Shown: positions 52,417 through 59,185 of the stretch, in pieces
Layout of the letters: every line of letters begins with the position of its first letter
Numbering within the stretch: the stretch's first letter is position 1
NCBI GenBank assembly: GCA_045540055.1
Contig: JAZQGO010000039.1
Coordinates: 1 to 59,185 of the forward strand
From: SIG565 sp045540055
GTDB taxonomy: Bacteria > Bacillota > Clostridia > Oscillospirales > Acutalibacteraceae
Length of the DNA: 59,185 nt
Direction of reading: 5' to 3'
Notes under the pieces: generated by a model
Told to the model about the DNA's origin: nothing
Database searches by the model: none
The model's input: the letters and a program-made list of their open reading frames with translations, nothing else
Translations under genes and position numbers: made by a program

Positions 52417-52425
52417 TGTTATAAT
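52417..52425 (+). promoter_or_regulatory. Extended -10 upstream of phoH
   Basis: TGTTATAAT. The -35 is poor (TTTAAA, 52398-52403). Transcription would start near 52432, leaving a very short leader before the ATG at 52441. Confidence 0.45.
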
Positions 52426-52440
52426 AAATTGAAGTATATT

Positions 52441-53427
52441 ATGGAGGGTAAGTTTACGGAAAAGATTATTAAAATTAAAGACATCAATTATATTTCTGCG
52501 CTTTTCGGTAATTTTGATGAGAATACAAAAATTATTGAAAAGAAATATAATGTTACTGTTACCTCACACGGTGACAGTATTAAAATTATCGGTGAGCCGG
52601 CGAAGGTGAATTTAGCATATTCTGCGGTGGAAGGATTGCTGGCGCTTATTGAAAAGGGTGAGACCATAACCGAGCAGAATGTGAATTATATAATCGGTTT
52701 GATTGAAGACGGTGATTCTGAACAGATTGCCAATCTCACCGATAATGAATGTCTGCTTGTGACTTCACGTGGCCGACCTGTAAAGCCAAAAACACTTGGT
52801 CAGCAAAAATATGTTAAAGCAATTAAAAATAATACTATAACTATCGGTGTCGGACCTGCGGGCACGGGTAAAACCTATCTTGCGGTGGCTATGGCGGTAA
52901 GTGCTTTTCGATCAAAGCAAATCAGCCGTATTGTGCTGACGCGTCCCGCAGTTGAGGCGGGTGAGAGCCTTGGCTTTCTACCGGGTGATTTACAACAAAA
53001 AATCGATCCGTATTTGCGCCCCTTATACGATGCGCTGTTTGATATGCTGGGACCCGAATTGTTTGCGCGCTGTCAGGAGCGAGGAGAGATCGAGGTGGCA
53101 CCGCTTGCATACATGCGCGGCAGAACCATTGATGACAGCTTCATTATTCTTGATGAAGCACAGAATACCACTACCGAACAGATGAAAATGTTTTTAACCC
53201 GACTTGGTAACAATTCAAAGGTTGTTGTCACGGGTGATATCACTCAGATTGATTTACCGTCTGGTAAAAGCTCGGGTCTTAAACAGGTTGTATCAATACT
53301 TAAAAATGTTGATGATATAGCAATTATTAAGTTGAACGGCAGAGATGTTGTTCGTCATAAGCTTGTTCAGGAAATTATTAAGGCATATGAGAAAAACGAA
53401 AGGAAAAAGGCAAATGAAAAATACTAA
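52441..53427 (+). CDS. PhoH family ATPase
   Basis: 328 residues if started at the ATG at 52441. The PhoH ATPase domain has Walker A GPAGTGKTYLAVAMA, the TRPAVEAGESLGFLPGD motif and Walker B FIILDEAQN. The N-terminal ~110 residues form a KH-like region. The start is uncertain: a strong GGAGGG (52443-52448) lies inside the reading frame, 7 bases before an in-frame ACG at 52456, where homologues would be expected to start. It overlaps ybeY by 14 bp. It is probably involved in RNA metabolism; ybeY is the usual neighbour. Confidence 0.92.
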   Translation: MEGKFTEKIIKIKDINYISALFGNFDENTKIIEKKYNVTVTSHGDSIKIIGEPAKVNLAYSAVEGLLALIEKGETITEQNVNYIIGLIEDGDSEQIANLTDNECLLVTSRGRPVKPKTLGQQKYVKAIKNNTITIGVGPAGTGKTYLAVAMAVSAFRSKQISRIVLTRPAVEAGESLGFLPGDLQQKIDPYLRPLYDALFDMLGPELFARCQERGEIEVAPLAYMRGRTIDDSFIILDEAQNTTTEQMKMFLTRLGNNSKVVVTGDITQIDLPSGKSSGLKQVVSILKNVDDIAIIKLNGRDVVRHKLVQEIIKAYEKNERKKANEKY

Positions 53428-53899
53428 GGTTACAATCAACGATAAACAGAAAAAATTCAAGCTACCGACCGGCACGCGTCTTTTAGTAAGAAAAGCTTGT
53501 ATTGCTACGCTGAAATGTGAAGATTTCAGCGATATGGCTGAGGTAGATGTGACCTTTGTTGATGACGACGAAATAAGAAAAATGAATAATGAGTTTCGGG
53601 ATATCGATTCCGCAACCGATGTCTTATCCTTTCCGCTCGGTGAGAACGGTGTTTATGATGAAAATCCCGAAAGCGGCGCAAGGATGCTCGGCGATATTGT
53701 AATATCGGTTGAGCACGCATATGCGCAGGCCGATTTATACGGTCACGGTATTGATAGAGAAATTGGTTATCTTACGGTACATTCAATGCTGCATTTGCTT
53801 GGATATGACCATGTAAACGGTGGCGTTGAAAAAATGCGAATGCGTGAAAAAGAAGAACAGGTACTCTCGCTTTTAGGACTTTCAATAGTAAAGGAATAG
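53414..53899 (+). CDS. ybeY: Endoribonuclease YbeY
   Basis: 161 residues from the ATG at 53414, with AAAGGA upstream. A zinc-dependent enzyme in rRNA maturation and ribosome quality control. The three-histidine motif HSMLHLLGYDH is intact, as is the DVLSFPLGE segment. It is in the conserved phoH-ybeY-era block. No dgkA gene lies between ybeY and era as in many Firmicutes. Confidence 0.95.
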   Translation: MKNTKVTINDKQKKFKLPTGTRLLVRKACIATLKCEDFSDMAEVDVTFVDDDEIRKMNNEFRDIDSATDVLSFPLGENGVYDENPESGARMLGDIVISVEHAYAQADLYGHGIDREIGYLTVHSMLHLLGYDHVNGGVEKMRMREKEEQVLSLLGLSIVKE

Positions 53900-53906
53900 T
53901 AATATA

Positions 53907-54830
53907 ATGAGTGAATTAACATCCGTCTTTATCGGCGTTTTCGGCAGACCAAACGTTGGTAAATCTTCGCTTATAAATAAAGTTTTAGGACATAAGGTTT
54001 CAATCGTTTCAGATAAACCGCAAACTACCAGAACAAGAATTATGGGTGTACATAACGACGGCAATTTACAGACCGTATTTATTGATACCCCCGGTTTTCA
54101 TAAACCCCGAAATCTTTTGGGTGAAAAGATGATTAAGGCGGTCGGCAACGGTATGACCGATATTGATGTCGCCGTTTTGGTGGTTGAGGCTAACCCAAAA
54201 TTTGGGTTTAATCCTGATGAATTGCCACCGGCAGAGTTTGAATTGATTGCTGAACTGAATCGCCGTAAAATACCAACTATTTTATGCATAAATAAAATAG
54301 ATTTGTTGGAAAGTAAGGCTGATTTATTTGGGGTGATTACTGCCTATGCCGATAAATCGGATTTTGCGGCAGTCGTACCCGTAAGTGCGAAGACGGGTGA
54401 CGGAGTCCAAATAATTTTAAGTGAAACTAAAAAGTTTGCGCGCGAATCGGTGCATTATTTCGGGGATGATGAATTTACTGACCAACCCGATCAGGTTATG
54501 ATAGGAGAAATTATTCGCGAAAAGATTTTGCGACTTCTCTCTCGCGAGGTACCCCACGGTGTTGCCATTGAGCTTGAGCGTTTTTTTGAGCGTGATGCTG
54601 CCGACGGAAACCCCTTGCTTTGTGTTGAGGCATCAATTTATTGTGAAAAGGACTCGCACAAGGGCATTATTATAGGCAAAGGCGGTCAGATGCTAAAAAA
54701 AATCGGCACCCTTGCACGCCAAGATATTGAAAGATTTTTCGATATTAAAACCGATTTAAAACTTTGGGTAAAGGTAAAAGAGGACTGGAGAAATCGCCAA
54801 GGCATAATTCACACCTTTGGTTTAGATTAA
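53907..54830 (+). CDS. era: GTPase Era
   Basis: 307 residues. G1 GRPNVGKSS, the switch TTRTRIMG, G3 DTPGFHKP and G4 NKID are present. The C-terminal KH domain KGIIIGKGGQMLKKIG binds the 3' end of 16S rRNA. It acts in 30S subunit assembly. It is 7 bp after ybeY. Confidence 0.97.
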   Translation: MSELTSVFIGVFGRPNVGKSSLINKVLGHKVSIVSDKPQTTRTRIMGVHNDGNLQTVFIDTPGFHKPRNLLGEKMIKAVGNGMTDIDVAVLVVEANPKFGFNPDELPPAEFELIAELNRRKIPTILCINKIDLLESKADLFGVITAYADKSDFAAVVPVSAKTGDGVQIILSETKKFARESVHYFGDDEFTDQPDQVMIGEIIREKILRLLSREVPHGVAIELERFFERDAADGNPLLCVEASIYCEKDSHKGIIIGKGGQMLKKIGTLARQDIERFFDIKTDLKLWVKVKEDWRNRQGIIHTFGLD

Positions 54831-54892
54831 CTATTTTTTCCTTAAATATATTCTGTACTATAAGGGTAAATTATTTCTACGGAGTGATAATT

Positions 54893-55027
54893 ATGGACCC
54901 TAACGATTTGTGGACAGACTTTATAAAAACAGGACGTATAGAGTATTATTTAGAATATAAAAATTCTCAAGATAAACAGGAGAATAACAATGCAGATAAC
55001 GACCGATGCAATTGTAATAAAGGTTAA
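54893..55027 (+). CDS. YqzL-like small protein
   Basis: 44 residues with ACGGAGTGA at the right distance. The pattern LWTDFIKTGRIEYYLEYK matches the short YqzL proteins that sit between era and recO in many Firmicutes. The rest is Asn/Asp-rich. The end overlaps the recO start by 38 bp, so the two are likely coupled. No function is known to me. Confidence 0.75.
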   Translation: MDPNDLWTDFIKTGRIEYYLEYKNSQDKQENNNADNDRCNCNKG

Positions 55028-55730
55028 TGATGTCGGTGAAAATGACCGCCTTATAACCCTGCTTACTAAGGAGCACGGAATTGTCAAGGCGTTTGCCTCG
55101 TCGGCAAAAAAAATTAAAAGTAAATACTATGCGGGCACGGCTTTGTTTTCTTACTCACGTTTTATTCTTGAGTTAGTAAAAGGCACATATAGAGTTCGTG
55201 ATGCCTCACTCAACAACAGCTTTTTTAAAATAGGCTGTGACATTTCACAGATTTCTTTACAGCAGTATTTTTGCGAGCTTGCTTTTGTCTTAGCGCCAAT
55301 GGATGCATCATCTGAAGCGTATCTGCGTCTGCTTTTGAATTCAATGTATTGCATAAACAATTCGAAAATGAATCAGGCGCTACTTAAATCAGTTTTTGAA
55401 CTTAGAATTTTATCATTATCGGGATATACACCTGACCTTGTCGCCTGCAGTGAATGCGGCGAATTTGATAAGGATATTTTTTATTTTAATCTGAATCAGG
55501 GTGTCCTTTTTTGTGAGAAATGTATCTATGATAAAAATTCAACCGCCATTCTTGACAGAACGCTAATTAGTGCAGTACGGCATATTATTTATTGTGATTT
55601 TGAAAAGCTTTTCAGCTTTAAGATTCCCGAAGAATCTGCAAAACGGCTTTCAAAAATCACCGAAAAATATATGCTCGCACAAACCGAACAGCGCTTTTCA
55701 ACCTTAGATTTCTACAATAGTATTCTTTAA
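54990..55730 (+). CDS. recO: DNA repair protein RecO
   Basis: 246 residues. An N-terminal OB fold (TTDAIVIKVNDVGENDRLITLLT) is followed by a helical domain and a four-cysteine zinc site (CSECGEFD ... FCEKC). It helps load RecA at single-stranded gaps with RecR/RecF. The ATG is preceded by AGGAG. It is 12 bp upstream of mutS2. Confidence 0.93.
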   Translation: MQITTDAIVIKVNDVGENDRLITLLTKEHGIVKAFASSAKKIKSKYYAGTALFSYSRFILELVKGTYRVRDASLNNSFFKIGCDISQISLQQYFCELAFVLAPMDASSEAYLRLLLNSMYCINNSKMNQALLKSVFELRILSLSGYTPDLVACSECGEFDKDIFYFNLNQGVLFCEKCIYDKNSTAILDRTLISAVRHIIYCDFEKLFSFKIPEESAKRLSKITEKYMLAQTEQRFSTLDFYNSIL

Positions 55731-55742
55731 TCAGAGGTACAT

Positions 55743-58124
55743 ATGGAGTATAATGCTAAAAAATTTACAAATGCTTTAGAATTAAATAAGATACTTGAAA
55801 TACTGTCTTCAGAGGCTGCTCTTAGTGATGCGGCTTCTTTGGTGTTAGAGACCGAACCCGAATGGAATGCTGATATTGTAAAAGAAAAACTCGATATGAC
55901 CTATTCGGCATTTTCTTTACTTTCCCGTGATACCTCACCTAACTTTTCGGGTGCGTGCAACAATTCGGTGGCAATTAACCGCGCGGCAGCAGGTGGCGTG
56001 TTGAATGCCAAAGAGCTTTTACAAATTGGTGATACACTTCGTACAATACGTTCAATTAAAAGCTGGCGTCAGAATGCCGATTATAACGAAGAAACTGCTG
56101 TTGACGAATTGTTTACAAGTCTTCAGGCTAATAAATATCTCGAGGACACAATATTTTTTGCAATAAATGGGGACGAGTCTATAAGGGACAGTGCCTCACA
56201 AGCCCTTTCTGATATACGCCGAAAAATTAAATCTTCTACCGCAAATATCCGTGAAAAGCTTGATAAAATTATAAAGAGCAAAAACTTTGCAAAATATCTT
56301 CAGGACGCCTTAGTTACACAGCGTGACGGCAGATTTGTTGTTCCAGTCAAAAGCGAATTTAGGGGCGAATTTGCGGGTATTGTTCACGATTCCTCATCAT
56401 CGGGCGCCACGCTGTTTATCGAGCCGATGTCGGTTGTGGAGACAAATAATGATTTGAGAGTGCTGTATTCAAAAGAGGAAGAGGAAATTGAAAGAATATT
56501 ATCGGCACTGTCCTGCGAGGTTGCAAACTTTGCGGATAGTATAAAAGCTTCATATAAAATACTTGTCGAGATGTGTGTTATTTTTGCCAAGGCAAACCTC
56601 GCATATAAAATGAAGGCTACCATGCCGAAAATTAACACCGACGGACGCATTGTTTTAAAGAATGCAAGGCATCCTCTTATTGACGCTAAAAAGGTTGTAC
56701 CAGTTTCGCTGACCTTGGGCACCGATTATAATTCTTTAATAATTACAGGTCCCAATACTGGCGGTAAAACCGTTACACTTAAAACAATAGGTTTGTTAAC
56801 ACTAATGGCAATGTGCGGTTTGATGATACCCTGTGACGATATGAGTGAAATCGCAATTTTTGACAAAATTCTTGTAGATATTGGTGATGAGCAGAGTATT
56901 GAACACTCGCTTTCTACATTTTCGGCTCATATGGTTAATATAGTTTCGATTATAAATAATGCAACGCCTTTCAGCCTTATTTTACTTGATGAACTCGGTG
57001 CAGGCACCGACCCGATTGAGGGTGCGGCATTAGCAAGGGCTATACTGTCACATTTAGCTCATAAGGGTGCGAGAATTGCTGCAACCACACACTATGCCGA
57101 GCTTAAAACCTATGCGCTTGATACCGAGGGTGTCGAGAATGCAAGCTGTGAATTTGACCTTGAAACACTGCGTCCTACATACCGCCTTTCGATTGGCGTG
57201 CCTGGGCGCTCGAATGCATTTGCAATTTCACAAAAGCTTGGTGTTGCCGATACAATTATTGAAGAAGCAAAGGGTTATATTTCCGAGGAAAACTCAAGAT
57301 TTGAAAAAATCATTTCCTCACTTGAGAAAGAACGGCAGACCGCTCAGCGTGATAGGGAAGAGATATCGGTCATTAAGGCGGAACTACTTAATCAAAAGTG
57401 CAGTTCTGATAAAAAATATGCCGATATTAACGCGCTATACGAGAAAACTGTCGAGAAGGCAAGAAATGATGCGGCATATATTATCGATAATGCTCGATAT
57501 AAGGCTAATACGCTTATAAATGAGCTTGAGGACATTAAAAAGAAGGTCGATAAAGAGAATGCGGCGCAGAATTTGAGAAATGCCAAGCTCAATGTTAAAA
57601 ATACTTTAAATTCTCTTGAAGCAGATATAAACCCCGTGGCTGACAACAAAACCGATTATGTTTTACCGAGGGCGCTGGTAATTGGTGACAGTGTGAGACT
57701 TACCGATTTAGGCCGAGATGCCGATGTGCTTGAAATTAAGAATGGTAAGGTTTTGGTACAGGCAGGTAATCTCAAGATCTGGTCGGAAGCTTCTAATCTT
57801 GTTTTATTGGAAAAACAAAAAAATATACAGCCCGCAAAGCGAACTGTTACCGGTATTAACTCGGGTGTCAATCGTCAGGCTTCACTCGAATTTGATATGC
57901 GAGGGATGAATACTGATGAGGGAATTATCGAGCTTGACCGCTTTATTGATAACGCTGTGATGAGCGGAATCGGTACTGTTACCATAATTCACGGCAAGGG
58001 TACGGGTGTGCTGAGGACTGCCGTACAGAATCATCTGAGACATCACAGAAGTATTAAAACCTTCAGAATAGGACTTTTTGGTGAGGGTGAAAACGGTGTA
58101 ACCATAGCCGAAATCAAGAAATAA
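55743..58124 (+). CDS. mutS2: MutS2 family endonuclease / ribosome-associated ATPase
   Basis: 793 residues, full length. The core and clamp (about 1-300) precede the ATPase with Walker A GPNTGGKTVTLK and LLDELGAGTDP. A long coiled coil (about 515-640) follows, then a KOW-like segment and the C-terminal Smr domain with DMRGMNTDEG and HGKGTGVLR. The family suppresses recombination and, in Bacillus, rescues collided ribosomes. AGAGGT precedes the ATG. Confidence 0.95.
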   Translation: MEYNAKKFTNALELNKILEILSSEAALSDAASLVLETEPEWNADIVKEKLDMTYSAFSLLSRDTSPNFSGACNNSVAINRAAAGGVLNAKELLQIGDTLRTIRSIKSWRQNADYNEETAVDELFTSLQANKYLEDTIFFAINGDESIRDSASQALSDIRRKIKSSTANIREKLDKIIKSKNFAKYLQDALVTQRDGRFVVPVKSEFRGEFAGIVHDSSSSGATLFIEPMSVVETNNDLRVLYSKEEEEIERILSALSCEVANFADSIKASYKILVEMCVIFAKANLAYKMKATMPKINTDGRIVLKNARHPLIDAKKVVPVSLTLGTDYNSLIITGPNTGGKTVTLKTIGLLTLMAMCGLMIPCDDMSEIAIFDKILVDIGDEQSIEHSLSTFSAHMVNIVSIINNATPFSLILLDELGAGTDPIEGAALARAILSHLAHKGARIAATTHYAELKTYALDTEGVENASCEFDLETLRPTYRLSIGVPGRSNAFAISQKLGVADTIIEEAKGYISEENSRFEKIISSLEKERQTAQRDREEISVIKAELLNQKCSSDKKYADINALYEKTVEKARNDAAYIIDNARYKANTLINELEDIKKKVDKENAAQNLRNAKLNVKNTLNSLEADINPVADNKTDYVLPRALVIGDSVRLTDLGRDADVLEIKNGKVLVQAGNLKIWSEASNLVLLEKQKNIQPAKRTVTGINSGVNRQASLEFDMRGMNTDEGIIELDRFIDNAVMSGIGTVTIIHGKGTGVLRTAVQNHLRHHRSIKTFRIGLFGEGENGVTIAEIKK

Positions 58125-58125
58125 T

Positions 58126-58161
58126 AAAAACGGTTAGGAGTTTTAATTCCTAACCGTTTTT
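58126..58161. terminator. Bidirectional terminator between mutS2 and the FabG-type gene
   Basis: AAAAACGGTTAGGA (58126-58139) with TCCTAACCGTTTTT (58148-58161), 14-bp stem and 8-base loop. Confidence 0.92.
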
Positions 58162-58165
58162 TGTT

Positions 58166-58906
58166 TTAAATAGTCATGCCGCCGTCTATTGCCAAAGTCT
58201 GACCGGTTATGTAGTCAGCGTCATCGCTGGCGAGGAAATATACTGCCTTAGTAATTTCTGTGGTTGTACCCATACGAGAAATGGGTAGAGCATCGGTAAA
58301 TGCTTTTTTATCCTCATCAGATAATGCAGAATTCATCTGCGTGTCGATAAGTCCGGGTGCTATACAGTTTACTGTAATGCCGCTCGGGCCAACCTCTTTG
58401 GCAAGCGCCTTTGTAAGACCGATTACACCGGCTTTAGCCGCCGAATAATGTGCTTCGCAAGCGGCGCCTGTGATACCCCACATTGAAGAAATATTGATGA
58501 TTTTGCCCGATTTATTCTCAATCATATTGGGAAGTACTGCCTGACAGCAGTTGAAAACGCCCTTAAGATTGACATCAATAATATTGTTCCAGTCAAATTC
58601 GCTGATTTCGGTGAACAGGCTTTGATGGGCAATTCCTGCGTTGTTGACAAGAATGTCAACCGAGCCGAATTTGTAAATCGTCTCTTTAACCATAAGGTCA
58701 ACCTCAAGCTTGTTTGTTACGTTTGCTTTATGAGCCATAACAGAGTAGCCGTTACTTGCTAAAGATTGCTGTAAGAGTAGGGCAGACTCGGCTGAGGAGT
58801 TGTAGTTGATTACAACATTATAACCCTTCTCGGCAAAATAAATTGCGATGTTGGCGCCAATACCTTTAGATGCGCCTGTGACAATGACGGTTTTTTTGTT
58901 TTCCAT
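58166..58906 (-). CDS. FabG-type short-chain dehydrogenase/reductase
   Basis: 246 residues from the ATG at 58906; the upstream in-frame TTG has no clear ribosome site. The nucleotide-binding TGASKGIG, the NNAG motif, the catalytic serine in INISSMWG and YSAAK are all present, and the end ITGQTLAIDGGMTI is typical. It closely resembles 3-oxoacyl-ACP reductases. With no other fatty-acid genes nearby, another SDR substrate is possible. Confidence 0.85.
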   Translation of the reverse strand: MENKKTVIVTGASKGIGANIAIYFAEKGYNVVINYNSSAESALLLQQSLASNGYSVMAHKANVTNKLEVDLMVKETIYKFGSVDILVNNAGIAHQSLFTEISEFDWNNIIDVNLKGVFNCCQAVLPNMIENKSGKIINISSMWGITGAACEAHYSAAKAGVIGLTKALAKEVGPSGITVNCIAPGLIDTQMNSALSDEDKKAFTDALPISRMGTTTEITKAVYFLASDDADYITGQTLAIDGGMTI

Positions 58907-58938
58907 AATTTTATACCCCAAAATAGTTTTGTTAACTA

Positions 58939-58968
58939 ATTATATCACAACGATGTATTAATTGTAAA
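58939..58968 (-). promoter_or_regulatory. Promoter of the FabG-type gene
   Basis: On the minus strand TTTACA (58963-58968), 18-bp spacer, extended -10 TGATATAAT (TATAAT at 58939-58944). Confidence 0.6.
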
Positions 58969-59009
58969 CAGTATTTAATATTTTTTTAAAACAAACTAAC
59001 AATACTTAG

Positions 59010-59067
59010 GTTTACATAAGACGGGGATAACTATATATTGTGTAGTTTACATAATAAGTTTACATAA
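59010..59067 (+). repeat. Three identical GTTTACATAA repeats upstream of a strong promoter
   Basis: Exact 10-base copies at 59010-59019, 59045-59054 and 59058-59067. A related inverted TTGTAAAC at 58962-58969 overlaps the -35 of the divergent FabG-type gene. They look like operator sites in a divergent regulatory region. Confidence 0.5.
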
Positions 59068-59092
59068 CATTAAAAGGTTACAAAATTTTAAT

Positions 59093-59120
59093 TTGACATA
59101 ATCTTTAAATGTTATATAAT
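59093..59120 (+). promoter_or_regulatory. Strong rightward promoter at the window end
   Basis: Perfect TTGACA (59093-59098), 16-bp spacer, perfect TATAAT (59115-59120). It drives a gene beyond the window. An ATG at 59126 opens a 14-codon frame ended by TGA, with no ribosome site, so it is not called as a gene. Confidence 0.75.
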
Positions 59121-59185
59121 TAATTATGCTAGCAAAAATTACCCTTATTCCAATCGCACTTACTGTGTGATTTTTTTACGGCTTT

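Noticed and set aside
59010..59067. PhoP-type TTAACA repeat box or DnaA boxes
   Set aside because: TTTACA repeats are spaced 35 and 13 bases apart instead of the regular ~11-base period, and they do not match TTATCCACA.

Overview
The window reads as part of the chromosome of an endospore-forming, low-to-moderate GC member of the Clostridia, most likely an Oscillospirales/Ruminococcaceae-type gut anaerobe. The evidence is gene content: Spo0A, YpeB, a GerA-type germinant receptor operon, YqfC/YqfD, a YlbJ-like protein, the clostridial order rplS-lepB-rbgA-rnhB-yraN, the order yqfC-yqfD-phoH-ybeY-era-yqzL-recO, and tig-clpP-clpX. I see no phage, plasmid, insertion sequence or CRISPR genes. TGA is used as an ordinary stop codon.

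Layout. 1-4.3 kb: 3' part of a large secreted-type metallophosphoesterase. 4.3-4.56 kb: a noncoding array of small hairpins. 4.56-8.9 kb (minus): a glycogen/maltodextrin breakdown pair, a GH13 glucosidase and glycogen phosphorylase. 9.07-9.23 kb (minus): a 54-residue membrane peptide. 9.4-14.5 kb (plus): two M16 peptidase homologues, lgt, folD and an unknown secreted/membrane protein. 14.5-15.8 kb: an HtrA-type protease. 15.9-21.6 kb (minus): an operon of cysteine desulfurase, thiI, a very unusual CinA/pseudo-sortase fusion, and a small membrane-anchored paralogue of the fusion's N-terminus. 21.7-26.0 kb (plus): ypeB, then rplS (with leader) and lepB-rbgA-rnhB-yraN. 26.1-32.0 kb: thrC, a DUF1540 peptide, a phosphoesterase and tig-clpP-clpX. 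32.1-37.4 kb: a DUF2156/GNAT fusion, an OGG1-type glycosylase, a DUF6062 protein and several unknown membrane proteins. 37.5-43.1 kb: degV divergent from a heterodimeric ABC exporter and a DMT permease, with a palindrome over the shared promoter region. 43.3-49.5 kb: spo0A, a gerA-type operon, and a convergent pair with SpoIID-like and peptidoglycan-binding motifs. 49.6-49.8 kb: tRNA-Gln and tRNA-His. 49.8-58.1 kb: ylbJ divergent from the yqfC-to-mutS2 cluster. 58.2-59.2 kb: a FabG-type reductase and a divergent promoter region with repeated GTTTACATAA motifs.

How the genes work together. Sporulation and germination genes recur: Spo0A as master switch, the GerA receptor as germinant sensor, YpeB as partner of a cortex-lytic enzyme, and YqfC/YqfD/YlbJ as mother-cell factors. 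Envelope functions (Lgt, LepB, HtrA, and the CinA/sortase-like fusion) lie among translation and protein-quality genes (L19, RbgA, YbeY, Era, trigger factor, ClpXP). The cysteine desulfurase feeds sulfur to ThiI for tRNA thiolation.

The most unusual locus is the fusion at 16.7-19.25 kb. A CinA-type cytoplasmic protein whose C-terminal amidase motifs look intact is joined through one membrane helix to a class B sortase-like domain in which His, Cys and Arg of the active site are all replaced. An (EP)n tail follows. A smaller membrane-anchored paralogue of its N-terminal domain is encoded immediately downstream. I infer a membrane-spanning, non-transpeptidase role, possibly sensing or scaffolding; the function is unknown.
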